DNA of 64,000 nucleotides from Pohlia nutans (lineage: Eukaryota; Streptophyta; Bryopsida; Bryales; Mniaceae): the NCBI GenBank assembly GCA_022496805.1, contig CM040085.1, positions 45,289,811 through 45,353,810 of the forward strand, read 5' to 3'. Positions 44,576 through 55,382 of the stretch are shown one piece after another (the first letter of the stretch is position 1; each line of letters starts with the position of its first letter). The translations under genes and the position numbers were made by a program. The notes beneath the pieces are model-generated. The model was given only the letters and a program-made list of their open reading frames with translations, was not told the DNA's origin and ran no database searches.

Positions 44576-44676
44576 GATCGATCGCTCAAGGCTGTACAAG
44601 ACTGGACTCTGGAGCTAGCACTCGATCTGGGAGCAAAGCAAGCTTGAATTTTGGAAGGTCATGGTCCACCGAATGC

Positions 44677-44686
44677 TTATATAGGT
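44677..44686 (-). promoter_or_regulatory. TATA box of the small secreted-protein gene
   Basis: CTATATAAGC on the minus strand, about 105 bp before the ATG at 44,575. This predicts a transcription start near 44,650 and a 5' leader of about 75 bases. Position and sequence fit plant core promoters. Confidence 0.5.
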
Positions 44687-44827
44687 GGAGCCGTGCCTGC
44701 AGATTCAATACATGCAGTGCAGATGCCATACATGCAGAGCACCTCGAAGTGACAAGTGCAACCACTGTGCGCTCCAGATTGATCGAATTATTGCTGTCAT
44801 GCATGGATCGAATCTTACGCAGGCAGT

Positions 44828-45711
44828 CGATTCAGTCTGTATATGAATCTGCCAGCGCCCGTCATTGCAACGGGTCTGTGACGTTTGATTTCCGTCGCTA
44901 GCTGCAGTGACAGGAGAAACTTGACTGATCCTCTGGGGCGTCCGATCCCTTCATTTTATACTAGTCAGCATTCGTCGCTCTCACGTCACATTACTGTTGT
45001 ACCCTGGCTACGCTGGCTAAATAATACCGATTGTCTAGATCAGCGACAAATGGTTGTGAGTGTTTGTACAAAGTGCTTGATGAAAGAGGACGGGTGATCT
45101 AAATACCCGTCTTTAATGCAGGTCCTGTTCATTCCGGTCCCATTTCTCTGGAATTTCCACATAAGAGCATTCCCACCCATGCACGCTAGGACTAACTCGC
45201 TGAAATTATTCATCTACATTTGAAGGGCCCTTGCACTCACACTCCCCCACCCTTGCACGCCCCTCACATATCAAAAGTGCGCATCAAATAGTCAATGGAC
45301 CAATCACAAGTAGAATGTGAGGATATAGTCAACTAAATAGTGATTTGAAGGCCCAATTTCTAACACACTAGGATTGAGAGTCAAGAGGTATTTTTGAAGG
45401 GCCCTTGGCACTTTTCATCTACTTCTTGAGTGTGAAAGACTCTGGGAGGGCATGAATGGCCATGCTCTAAGGTTCTTCAAACCCTTTTTTTCCCACCTCT
45501 GAATAAAGCATCCCCTAAGGAGGAATTGGATCTCCAGCACGGAATCCAGGATGCTGTCAGGAACTTCAGCTGATCCTCGGTTGCTTCTCGCTAATAATAT
45601 TCTATTAAGCTCATGTTTCTTCACACTTTCCAGATTTTTTTATAAAAAAAAAATTGTACATAGAGTCCCACAGGCCACAGCTGGGGGAGGGTGTGATCCT
45701 CAACTGCTTAA
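44828..45711. repeat. Dispersed repeat R1, copy 3, and flanking gene-free DNA
   Basis: 44,828-45,010 contains the ordered R1 blocks (TCTGTATATGAATCTGCCAG, CGCTAGCTGCAGTG, CTTGACTGATCCTCTGGGGC, GTCAGCATTCGTCGCTCT). A second block (ACCGA(T/C)TGTCTAGATCAG...TTTACAAAGTGCTTGATGAA, 45,026-45,080) recurs at 47,108-47,165 and in part at 47,650-47,720. Two TTTGAAGGGCCCTTG motifs occur near 45,220 and 45,400. No gene is seen. Confidence 0.55.
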
Positions 45712-46527
45712 CCCTTTACGGCCTAAGGCTGTTTTGAGCTGCGGCCAATATTTCTAGGGTTTTTTAATTCGGACTCCACCACCAAGATGGTGACGCACTA
45801 AACACATAATCAAACCATATGGAATTGTGTAGCACTCAAATGTGAAGGAGTTGTGCAGTTTTTACAAACATCCGACCGATGGACTCAGAGGAATCAAGTA
45901 CTGATGAGACCATATATTGTGCTTTGACCAAGCTCTGTTCAGGAGATGCTTATGTTTGTGCATTCCAAGCGAGATTTTGCAAAATTTCCAAAGTAAAATG
46001 CACCTAGTTCAGTGATTCCTCAACTTGTATTCTTCAAATCAAGTTGTCGAACATCACGTTTGTTGTCCCATAGATTTTACAGTGATTTTTTTAATTTCAG
46101 TTGAACCTCAGGTATACGATTTTAGACACAAGTTTGTACAGCCAATTTCGAGAGCATAACAACTACTACAACCGATTAGAAGACATCCACAGGAGCATAA
46201 TCAAACTAGTTGCATATACATGTCAATCACCCAAAATAAAGGTTCGCAAAACCGAAAGAAATGCAGAAACTACAAAGTGGGAATTTTGAGTATTATGTGT
46301 TTAAACATGACTGTGTATAGTGCATATTATGTGTTTTATACATGCACGTTTATGTAGTTCTAAACTTTCAAACCATTTTTTTTTTTTTGCAGAAGATGTA
46401 TGTCATGAAAAATTTACACATCTTAACTTACACATCAAAGGTGGTTCTCAAATTGTGCACGGATTTAGCACGAGTTTGTTCTCTGATGTCTCAATGACCA
46501 CCTAGTGGCCTCCTGGGCACTAAAGGG
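45712..46527. mobile_element. TTAA-flanked MITE, copy b (816 bp)
   Basis: Left end TTAA|CCCTTTACGGCC, right end GGGCACTAAAGGG|TTAA, with TTAA at 45,708-45,711 and 46,528-46,531. Terminal CCCTTTA/TAAAGGG is an inverted repeat. TTAA duplications with CCC-starting ends are typical of the piggyBac superfamily. The interior is AT-rich with a 62-codon frame of no significance. Confidence 0.7.
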
Positions 46528-46531
46528 TTAA

Positions 46532-46773
46532 GAACCTGATGGGGCTTTTTTTGGCAAATTCTTTTACAAATTTGGAACCTATGGCCCCATAATTATTACC
46601 TTGAAAGGACCTACTTGGGAATAAAATACCATTAGAAGAAGGGGTTATTTTTTAGGTGGACCCTGGCCGGAACAAAATAGGGGCAATTTTGTCCTCATGC
46701 ATTAAAGACAAGGGATTTAGAGTCTGGATGAAGAGTTGGAGGATGAAACAAGACTGGTGATTTTACCGACAAT
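46532..46773. repeat. Dispersed repeat R2
   Basis: 46,560-46,680 (CCTATGGCCCCATAA, GGACCTACTTGG(G)AATAAAA, GGGGTTATT, TTTAGGTGGACCCT) parallels 62,895-62,973, where the paralogue is interrupted by a TTAA MITE. No gene. Confidence 0.6.
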
Positions 46774-47005
46774 ATAAGGTAGAGATACCTTAAACCACCA
46801 CGACACCTAAAACCACCAACTTCTACGCCCCTCTAACTTTCATTTCAGGAAGGAAATGTAGGCTTTCATTACATGACTTATGCATCAATTGCTCAAAAAG
46901 TTAAGTCATGTACCGACAACTTACATTTCCTCCCTAAAGTGAAGGAAGGGTCGGTAGAAGTTGGTAATTTTAGGTTCGTGGTGGTTTTAGGTACCTCTAC
47001 CTTAT
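46774..47005. mobile_element. Foldback MITE, TAAGGTAG family, copy 1 (232 bp)
   Basis: Imperfect inverted arms of about 105 bp, starting ATAAGGTAGAG(A/G)TACCT and including ACCAACTTCTAC and TACATGACTTA. A closely related sequence without the element lies at 47,174-47,195 (CCGACAATATATCAGGACCCCGTC), consistent with insertion at an AT-rich site. A second family member is at 55,716-56,106. Confidence 0.75.
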
Positions 47006-47765
47006 CAGGACCCCGTCGTCGGCTACACTGATCACCCGTGCCTGGAAAAAATCCCTGTGGAAGCCTAACTCTCTCACCACACATAATTGTATACATGTAT
47101 TAATAGTACCGACTGTCTAGATCAGAGACAAATCGCTGTCAGTGTTTTTACAAAGTGCTTGATGAACAGGACTGGGGGTGGTACCGACAATATATCAGGA
47201 CCCCGTCATCGCCTCATCGGCTGCACTGATTACCCGTTCCTGGAAGCAATCACAGGAAGAACGGGAGGGCCATACCGGGGTAGCCTGGAGGCCAATGTAG
47301 ATTTACCCCCCCCCCCGCCCTCCCCCCTCGACCTACTTGTTTAGAAAGTTTGGGGGGGTAAATCTACATTGGCCTGCAGGCTACCCCCCGGTATGGCCCT
47401 CCCGTTCTTCTTGTGAATCCCCACGCAACTCTGACTCTTTAACCACATACATAATTGTATACATACTATTGATAGTACCGACTGTCTATATCAGATCTAG
47501 TAAGATTTACTGCTAAGTAAATCTACATTGGCCTGCAGGCTACCCCCCCCCCCCCCCCGGTATGGCCCTCCCGTTCTTCCTGTGAATCCCCACGCAACTC
47601 TGACTCTTTCACCACATACATAATTGTATACATACTATTGATAGTACCGACTGTCTATATCAGATCCTAGTAAGATTTATTGCTAGGAAAATCGTTGTGT
47701 TTTTACAAAGTGCTTGATCGCGAAACAAAACTAGTTGGTGATCATATATACCAATGTTCAATATA
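47006..47765. repeat. Composite of inverted and tandem repeats
   Basis: A unit with GTAAATCTACATTGGCCTGC, AGGCTACC(C)n, GGTATGGCCCTCCCGTTCTT, ATAATTGTATACATA and ACCGACTGTCTATATCAGAT occurs once inverted (about 47,245-47,312) and then twice in tandem (about 47,358-47,510 and 47,514-47,690). C runs of different length sit in the copies. The block ends with the TTTACAAAGTGCTTGAT segment also seen at 45,060 and 47,145. No gene. Confidence 0.75.
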
Positions 47766-48367
47766 CACAAGGAGATCCTTTGGGATTCCCCTACAGGAAG
47801 AGGGAAAATTCAAGCAAATTCCCATGTAGGAATGGAGCTTGAAATGGATCTGAAGGCCATATTCGTTATATTGAGACGTTTCGCAGATTTTGAGACGGAA
47901 TGCTAGTTATTCAAAAATTCATTTAAAAACTAGTAATTGAAACTAAAAATATATAATGGTCAAATAGTGATTCTATAATGAAATTCTAAAAGTTGATGTT
48001 GTTACCTATTTATAAAAAAATACTAGTAAAGAGATAAAACGGTTTATCTTCGAGTCGAAGATAAAAATGAGACTGCAAAAAGTCTCAATATAACGAATAT
48101 GGCCTTAATTCTCAAATTTTCCCACCAAACTGTTTACAGGGGATTGAATTTCCCTGATTCTAGGTACCTTGAGTATTCCCATATCATTCATTTGTTCTCA
48201 ATTCCCTTAATAAATCCCCTATGCATCAAAAGTTCCTCATACACTATGAGGAAACTGTCTATTTTTTTCCAAATGGCCACATTCCCTCACAAGTGTAATT
48301 GGAAGAGGGAAATCACGAGAAAAACCAAACTATTTCCCATACGGGACACCCACAGGATCTCCTTGTG
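47766..48367. mobile_element. Foldback MITE (602 bp) carrying a nested MITE
   Basis: Outer inverted ends CACAAGGAGATCCT...GGATCTCCTTGTG with further similarity inward (GGGAAA/TTTCCC). Its right flank AATCTGCCAG continues directly into the R1 repeat, showing that it inserted in an R1 copy. A second element occupies 47,855-48,104. Confidence 0.75.
47855..48104. mobile_element. Nested MITE with perfect 23-bp terminal inverted repeats (250 bp)
   Basis: Ends GGCCATATTCGTTATATT...AATATAACGAATATGGCC are perfectly inverted and continue with GAGAC/GTCTC. The AA/TT bases just outside extend the pairing by two. It lies wholly inside the 47,766-48,367 foldback and is therefore younger than it. Interior is AT-rich and non-coding. 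Confidence 0.8.
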
Positions 48368-48677
48368 AATCTGCCAGCTCCGGAAATGGTGACGAGTCTG
48401 TGACGTTTGTTTGACGCTAATTTCCATCGCTAGCTGCAGTGGAGCGGCAGGAGCATCAATCCTGACTGATCCTCAGGGGCGTCCCTAGATTCATACTTAA
48501 CAGTCAGCATTCGTCACTCTCACATCACATTAATACTGTAACCTGACTACGCCGGAAAAAGCGTTCTGCAGATGTAAGGTAATTCACCCTATTTGTGCCA
48601 TGTGATTGTTCGTGCCACTTTGTGGCAGGGTTATCATGTATGACATGCGCTTCTTTCCCAACTTGACTTCGCATTAA

Positions 48678-49246
48678 CCCCTAACTGCCTAAGCGTCCAT
48701 TTTTTGGACGATGTACAGATTTCATCCATAATTTCTCATCTGCCATGCACTTTTAGCAGTGTGGAATTTTTACTGTAGATTCTAGGGGAAGTTAGTTTCA
48801 TGCACATGTGATCTGATTAGAAAGGGGATGATTTGTGAAATCTTTATGCCTCATTTCATATTGTAGTGATTCACCCAAAATAATGAAGATTTCAGTGTAA
48901 AAGTGCTCTAAAAAAAGTCAACTCATATAATTAAGCAACCAAAAAATCTCCAAAAATCATTACACTTAGAGTATTACATTTCAACCAATCACAAAAAAAT
49001 TCATCCGTAGATTGTCAATATCTTATTTGTAATTGAATTACAAAATAATTTTGAATTTCACGTTTCAAATTTTATACAAAATTATTGGTAATAGCAATCA
49101 TAGATCTAACCATATGGATAGAATCTAAAATTCATAATGTACAACTTTTATTCATATATCAAGTTCAAAATATCCCTCTAAGTTGCATTTTATAATGCAT
49201 CTTTGCAAAACTGCCGAATTTGGAGAGGGCTCTAGGCATTTAGGGG
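48678..49246. mobile_element. TTAA-flanked MITE, copy a (569 bp)
   Basis: Left end TTAA|CCCCTAACTGCCTAAGCG, right end CTAGGCATTTAGGGG|TTAA, TTAA at 48,674-48,677 and 49,247-49,250. The related R1 copy reads straight through at about 41,070 (TCGTATCAAACGTTGCA), so an empty site is available. AT-rich interior, no transposase. Confidence 0.8.
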
Positions 49247-49377
49247 TTAAACGTCACAATTTGATGAGTGTCAAATATGTAAAACAACTTGGATGAAATA
49301 TTCCTAAATATCCAAGAATATTCTAAAATATTTACATATATATTCTAAGCATATGCATGTAAGATCACAGGGAACCC

Positions 49378-49626
49378 TCACAGTTTGACCCCGGGGCCAA
49401 ACTTGGAGTGGGGGGTAAAAATGAGGGATTTTTACCCTGGGGCAGTTTTTTTTGCCCCCATGCCGATCAAAAGCATCATGGTTTTACCCCGGTAAAGGTT
49501 CCAGAAAGGGAGTCAAAATTTGACCCCCAACTCCCAATCTAAACGTTTGGACACAATGCTAAATGGGATAAAAAATGAGGCCAAACCATCCACTTTTTAC
49601 CCCAGAAAAAATGTTTGGGACCCCTG
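49378..49626. mobile_element. Foldback element with CAGGG ends (about 249 bp)
   Basis: Ends CAGGGAACCC and (inverted) CAGGGGTCCC, with several TTTTACCCC/GGGGTAAAA motifs inside. The collinear R1 copy at about 41,462-41,475 lacks it. CAGGG ends suggest hAT, but I could not find a convincing 8-bp target duplication. Confidence 0.5.
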
Positions 49627-49769
49627 TGGATAGACGTAGAGGTCTGTTTGACATCTTCAACGTCGTGTTCGACAATTTGTCATTTCGTCTAATGGTCAAG
49701 TAAGACAATCTCGGTTTCTCGTGACTTTATATGAGTGTTACATTTGAAATTTTGGTATGTAAAATATTA

Positions 49770-49854
49770 TTCCCTTTGTCCCACTAAAACATCATGATTA
49801 TTTTCCTTTGTACATTACAAACGAAAGCATGTCGTTTTAGTGGGACAGAGGGAG
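49770..49854. mobile_element. Stowaway-like MITE (85 bp, TA duplication)
   Basis: Inverted ends TTCCCTTTGTCCCACTAAAA and its partner (C)TCCCTCTGTCCCACTAAAA, with TA on both sides. The consensus CTCCCTCYGT(Y)CC is characteristic of Stowaway MITEs mobilised by plant mariner-like elements. A lone similar end (CTCCCTCCGTCGTCCCAC) is at 51,932. Confidence 0.8.
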
Positions 49855-49856
49855 TA

Positions 49857-50572
49857 GTAAGTAGTGGCACGTATAGGGTGAGTTTTTGAATTGCAGCACA
49901 TATAAGGTAGTTTACTTAACTGAAGCTTTTTCAACACATAGGTTTTCTTTGTGAGTTCCCAATCAAAAAGTTGTTCCTAATGGTAATTCATTTACATTTT
50001 TACACCAAAAAATTTGTACTCCTACATGTAAAAGCCTTCAATGAAAGAAAATAAAATTTAGAGCCCATTTACAAAATTGGTTATTTAAAAATACAGTACA
50101 GTACCCTACAATAAGTATTCATCATTTTTGTGAATTGTTAAAGCTTCGAGAGAAAGAGTAGTGACTTCAGTAGAAGCTTGTATGCACATGAGAAGAGCAA
50201 TTGACGTAAAATTTTATGTTGCTATTATTACACCAAGTGCCAGTTTTATCTATCCAATACACTCTACAATTCCTGAATTGAAGAAATTTTTTGTACATAG
50301 TGCCATTTCGTGGTTCTTTTTTTTGTCACGCTTCTGCATCATTTTGGCCTTATAGGCATGAACCCCGGGTACGCAACTCCCGTATTATATGCCCCTGATT
50401 ATAATCATTTATATTGCATTTTAGTTCAATCTCAAGTGATATAACTTGTTTTAATGTAAGAAACTCTTGTAGCCCTTCTAACAAGGAATCTAAAAATGTA
50501 ATTATATACAAGAACTAAATATTTTTTGAAGACAATTTTAGCATTAAAAACCTAATTATATGAGTTTGTAAA
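49857..50572. other. AT-rich gene-free stretch
   Basis: No gene or clear element. A 64-codon frame at 50,161-50,355 has a hydrophobic C-terminal half but no other support. Confidence 0.4.
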
Positions 50573-51112
50573 CCCCTAAGCGCTCAATTGACTATTTTCT
50601 AGTCGCTGCCCGAATCTAACGGGTTGCCCGGAACAAAAAAAAAAAATTGAAAAAATTAATAATATTTTAAAATACTACATCAAGTCTACTTTCCAACCCA
50701 ATTTGAATTATGGCAATCCGAGTTAAACTCCACCCGGGAGAATTTTTCAAAGTAGATCACCTCAACATTGTCCTAGTGTTATAAAATTTGCTATTTGGGG
50801 AAAGTGATGATGATCCCTCCATCATTTCTTTTTCTTTTTTGAAGTTTACAATAGATACCCCAACTTTAACCAATCATACTAAGTTTTGAACTCTAAAATT
50901 GAAAATTATAATTTATACAAATTTTCAAAGGTTAATGCTTTTAAATTCATTAAAGAATGTTCTAAAGTTATTTTTGGAAGTTTGACTGTATGGATAATTT
51001 GTAGAGATGATACTCTACATTTTGTCTATTGAACCAAACTTCATCAAACATATGGAAGGTATATATTATAACACATCTATATCATGTCCAATATCTCTCG
51101 GGCTTTTAGGGG
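50573..51112. mobile_element. TTAA-class MITE, copy c (540 bp)
   Basis: Left end CCCCTAAGCGCTC, right end CGGGCTTTTAGGGG|TTAA at 51,113-51,116. The left flank reads GTAA, so one base of the TTAA duplication has changed. Terminal inverted repeat and size match copies a, b and e. Confidence 0.65.
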
Positions 51113-51481
51113 TTAATACATGTAGCATAGGCCAAGCTACCCAACTTTTTGGGCTTTTAAATAAAAATTCAAGATTTTTTATTATAAATAAATCACTGCA
51201 AATGAATTTTAATTTTAATTGGAGGCAACTTCTCGTATGGATTTTTAATAATTATACATAGGTGTTTCAATTCTTTATATACAATGTGGAGCCTATTTTT
51301 AATAAGTATGCAACCCAACATTTTCTACATCTCATTTTATTTAATTTGGTCTTCACCAAACTTTTTGATCTGTTTTTTTTTATATAATTTGATATAATTT
51401 TTACAAAAGCCAACCTCTAAGCTGTTTAAATGTCGATGCTCCCTGCGTATAATATAGGAGTTGCGTACCCGAGACATGAAC

Positions 51482-51586
51482 GGATACCTATTAGAGGGTA
51501 TTGGATACCTATTGGAGGGTATTGGATACCTATTAGAGGGTATTGGATACTTATTGGAGGGTATTGGATACCTATTGGAGGGTATT
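51482..51586 (+). repeat. 21-bp minisatellite, five units
   Basis: Five head-to-tail units of GGATACCTATT(A/G)GAGGGTATT. As 21 is divisible by three, both strands read repeated heptapeptides, which explains small frames there. No spacers of different sequence, so not CRISPR. Confidence 0.9.
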
Positions 51587-53351
51587 GTACATGTCTGTAG
51601 ACCAATTAGAAAATGTTCACATGTCAAAAAAAAAAACCTACTTGAAGAATAAGTACGAACTCAAGGAATTAATGGTAACAAGTATAAAATTTATTTTAAA
51701 ATTTGTGTCAATTTTAAAAAGGACCTCTACGTGGCTAAGGTTGTAGCCTAAGTCCCATTGAATTTTCTAATACAAAGTATAATTGATCAATGATGAAGTG
51801 AATGTCTAGAAATAGTAGAGATTAGAGACTTTACTAGGGATATCCAAAAATTCCAAAATGGTCTACAAGTTGGCCTAGGTTGTACAAGCTTTGGAAGCAG
51901 GTTTGGAAGAACGTGATGATGGTACGATCTACTCCCTCCGTCGTCCCACAAAATGACCATGTGTTATCAACTTAAATTTTGTCCCAAAGTAAAATCATGG
52001 TCTCCAATTGTACTCATTCATCGCCGGCAATTAAGCTTTGCGCACGTTTAACAAGTGCTTCAGGGCATTGCAAACAATGTTGGCAACTAATTCATGGATT
52101 TTGATCATGTTAATCATGGATTTTGATTCAGGTTTTGATCATGTTGATAATGGATTAAATTGTTATGAATTTCTGATCATGTAGCTAGCCACTAGTTGCT
52201 TCACTTGTTGCCCTCCACTTGTTGCCCAAATAAAAAAGATGAGAAACAAAATGAAAATGGGTTGGACTCCAATTTCAAGTCTCAAGGTGAGGTGGCGTGT
52301 AAGGAGGGGCTCCTATCTTTAAGCTCCTCTTTTAAGTCATTTGAAACTCATCAAGAAGATAAGCCAATGTGAATACCCATGTTACCGCTATCTAGGAAGG
52401 ATAGCACGGCTGCATGTGCACTTTTCAAAAGCGCTTAGGTTTCATGGTGTGAACATGTCTCTGTTTTGTGCTATTATCCATGACTTTACAATGGCAAAGT
52501 CATTTACACTTACGCACTTAGAAAGTACACACATAGAAAACATCACCTTCTCATTAGTTTAAGTACAAGTATGGTATGAACCCAATCACTCCACGTTTCC
52601 ACACTTACCAACTGGATTGGGATTCATGATTTACCTTAACTAAGTCTTTGTCACCTAGTATAAAACATGTTTATTAGAAACCAGTAGTGAACGTAAAACC
52701 AACAATTGAGGATCCTAAACGTATGACATTGAGGATCAGTTCACACTATGGCCATCCAAGTAGAGAGGTCGTGGGAATTTATGGCCAATTCATGTTGAGA
52801 GTCCAAATGCTTCGGCTTGAAATATATAATAAACTATAGAAATTGAAGCCTTCGGTTGGCCATAGTGTGAAGCCCCATTCTGAAAGTCCAAAGGCCAAGC
52901 CTGCAACCGGTTACAATGTGAAGTCTCAGTTTGGAAGTTCAAAAGTCAAGCCTTCAGCTGGCCATACTGTAAAGCCCTAGAGGCCAAAACCAAAGTCCAA
53001 GCCTTTGATGGCCAAGCCTTTGATAAATTAATAAAAAAAACTCCCATTAGTTTATCAAAAGAATTTGACAGCCTCTCAACCATGAATTGAGTTGGATCCA
53101 TTCTTGTCCGGCCCAATTCTCCCTCAAGAGTTCGTCACTTTAGCATCAAAACAGTCAAAAATTGTTGCCATGTAGACATTTTGAAAGGAGACAGCCTTTG
53201 AGAAATGGCCTTTAGTGTGCAGGATCGAGAGGCCATTTCTTTGGACTTTGGCTTTTCTTGCAATATGATTGGTAGAATTTGGCGACCTCTTGACCTTCAG
53301 CCATAGTATGAACTAGACCTAATACATAAGTGAGTTGGCTCATTTTGTCGG
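51587..53351. repeat. Gene-free DNA with a degenerate tandem array
   Basis: A Stowaway-like single end is at 51,932. From about 52,845 to 53,030 there are three to four degenerate units of about 55-60 bp with the pattern AAGCCTTCGGTTGGCCATA.TGTGAAG followed by GTCCAAAGGCCAAG. No gene is seen. Confidence 0.5.
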
Positions 53352-53355
53352 TTAA

Positions 53356-53515
53356 CCCCTAAATGAGGTGTAAATTATCGGAATGTATTTGTCGGATAAC
53401 CCCTAAATTGGAATTTTTTAATCCATTTTGTAAATGATATGAATTTTCTTTACAATCACTTCAAAAAATCATAAAGTAGAAGCATCCATAACTGACAATG
53501 CACCCAAAACCAATA
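53356..53515. mobile_element. Left end of a TTAA-class MITE, copy d (partial)
   Basis: TTAA|CCCCTAAATGAGG at 53,352 followed 44 bp later by a second ATAACCCCTAAATTGG. No matching right end was found before the Tc1-like element begins, so the copy is truncated or interrupted by it. End coordinate is approximate. Confidence 0.4.
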
Positions 53516-53893
53516 CAATGACTCACAAAACCGAGTCAATGTTTGCCCATGTTTAGTATAACCTGAAATTTCTACTGCATTAATGAGGATTTAGAGGTGT
53601 CGTTAAGAGTAGATGATAGGTATCTAAGTGTTTACTAATGCATGGAAGTTTTAATGAAAAATCTGCAAAGGTGGTTGAGATATTTAATTTTAAAAGAGTC
53701 TCTCACTGACTCACTTTTGGACTTGCATGTCCACCTCTATTTCTTTCATATATTGACAATGTAGTTGAGAGTTTCAATTCAGCAGTAAGTGTTGTAAGTA
53801 AGCAAGAGTGTCTTTTCTCCTTCTTAAGTAGTACATTGCATTTTTAGTTGTTTCATACTATGACAATGCCATTGTCTTATGAAAAGCAGAATA

Positions 53894-54192
53894 CATCACA
53901 AATTTGGCAAGTCACGTTTTTGCAATGTAGTTTTGCGTATGTAGTTGAGATGAATAGGGGTGATTACGTTCGACATACATTTTACGTATGTTTATCGTAT
54001 AAAAACGTACAAACGACATATTACAAACATGAAAAAACACATCATGATAAAATTTACATGTTTGTAATATATCCTTCGTACATTTTATCTACAATAAATA
54101 TACGTAAAACGTATGTCAAATGTAATCACCCCTGTTCATCTCAACAACATACGTAAAACATTGCAAAAACATGACTTCCTAAGTTTGTGATA
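53894..54192. mobile_element. Nested foldback MITE, 299 bp, TA flanks
   Basis: Positions pair around 54,043 with strong complementarity over about 130 bp per arm (ATCACAAA, GTTTTTGCAATGT, GTTGAGATGAA, GGGGTGATTAC, CATGTTTGTAATAT). TA lies on both sides (53,892 and 54,193). It lies inside the Tc1-like element just before the transposase frame. Confidence 0.75.
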
Positions 54193-54219
54193 TAGTGTAG
54201 TATCATTGCTACAAAAGGG

Positions 54220-55170
54220 ATGGAACACACGGAAAGTAGCAAATGGCTTGCTATTAGTCAATCTAGTGTTGAGAGAATACAAAAGAAACGTCTTCCTGAC
54301 TCTAAACTACCTGTAGGAGGAAGACCAAAAGTGATTTCAAACCAGTTGAAGAGAACATGTGTGAGAGCGGTGACAATTGAAGGATTTCGTGTTGCCACAA
54401 GGCATACAAATTAATTAAGCAGGAATTTGCCAATGAGATTAGTGCTCAGACAATGCGATGAGAATTAAATTCGGCAGGTTTGGAGGCTTGTGTGAAGAAG
54501 AAAATGCCTCTTATTTCACACAAGGATATTCAAGCTCATTTAGATTTTGCCAAATCTCACAAGAATTGGACCGTTATGGATTGGAAGCAAGTGGTTTTTC
54601 AGATGAGACTAAGGTCAATCGTTTTTGATCAGATGCTCATTATTAGTGTTGGGCTCAAAGCGGAGAGGGACTTACAGATCGAACAGTGAGGAAAACACGA
54701 GAACACGGAGGAGGCTCAATAATGGTTTGGGGTTGCATGAGTGCAATTGAACCTCGTTTGATTTCCAAGATAGAAGGTAGAATGAATCAATGTGTATATC
54801 GTGAGATATTGAAGGCCAATCTCTATGGCACTTTTTCAAAGTATGGCATAAATGCATCTAGAGTCATTTTTCAACATAACAATGATCCTAAACATACAGG
54901 AAAAACAATGAAAGAGTGGTTATCTAAACAACCTTTCAATGTTTTGAAGTGGCATGCTCAATCACCCGACCTAAACCCTATAGAGCACCTATGGGCAACA
55001 CCAATAACGACCATCATTATCCAACACCTCCAAAGGTCTTCTAAAATTAAGGGAGCGTGTATTTGAGACTTTCCATTCTATCACTTCCATAAAGTGTGAG
55101 AAGCTCTATGAGAGCATGCCACAAAAAATGTGGGCAATTATTTATGCAAAACACAAGTGGACTAATTTTT
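54220..55170 (+). pseudogene. Tc1-like transposase, degenerate
   Basis: Recognisable segments in several frames: helix-turn-helix part with GRPK (about 54,320), LISHKDIQAHLDFAKSHKNWTV with the following W (54,510-54,590), GGGSIMVWGC (about 54,706-54,735), KIEGRMNQCVYREIL, and NDPKHT...SPDLNPIEHLW (54,884-54,996). The second catalytic Asp is replaced: the usual DNDPKHT reads N-N-D-P-K-H-T (about 54,878). The Glu is kept, and the Asp-to-Glu spacing fits DD34E. The first Asp region is scrambled and stops and frameshifts are present, so it is inactive. Confidence 0.8.
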
Positions 55171-55382
55171 GAGTGTGTATAGACTCACAAGTCCAAAATT
55201 GAGTCACTGAGGGGCTTGATCTCAAAATTTGAATGCTTCCATATATTATGTGTATTTCGTTTTCAATTCCGATGTGAATAATCAATCAAACTTCTACTCT
55301 CTAAAGTGATTTTATGTTTGTTTAATTATTCACTCAATGTGCTAGCATTGCTTATTTACCGACTCGGTTTTGTAAGTCATTG

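Larger units (their letters stand above)
48368..49769. repeat. Dispersed repeat R1, copy 4, interrupted by MITEs
   Basis: R1 blocks at 48,367-48,560, CAGATGTAAGGTAAT at about 48,570, then after the TTAA MITE AAACGTCACAA and GATGAGTGTCAAATATG (49,250-49,280), AACTTGGATGAAATATTC (about 49,286) and the AGGTCTGTTTGACATCTTCAACGTCGTGTTCG block (about 49,640). The collinear copy at 40,995-41,520 lacks both inserted MITEs. No gene. Confidence 0.65.
53516..55382 (+). mobile_element. Dead Tc1/mariner-type element with long terminal IR/DR structure (1.87 kb)
   Basis: Outer inverted ends CAATGACT(C/T)ACAAAACCGAGTC (53,516 and 55,382) and inner inverted motifs CTCACTGACTCACTTTTGGA at 53,702 versus its near-inverse at 55,188-55,211. 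Each end thus has two similar motifs about 190 bp apart, the IR/DR layout of Sleeping Beauty-like Tc1 elements. A TA precedes the left end; the right flank is degenerate. It encloses a broken DD34E transposase and a nested MITE. Confidence 0.7.

Noticed and set aside
49378..49626. Definite hAT element
   Set aside because: The ends start CAGGG, but the flanking 8-mers do not match, so the superfamily is left open.
51482..51586. CRISPR array
   Set aside because: Units are contiguous with no unique spacers, in a eukaryotic genome; it is a minisatellite.
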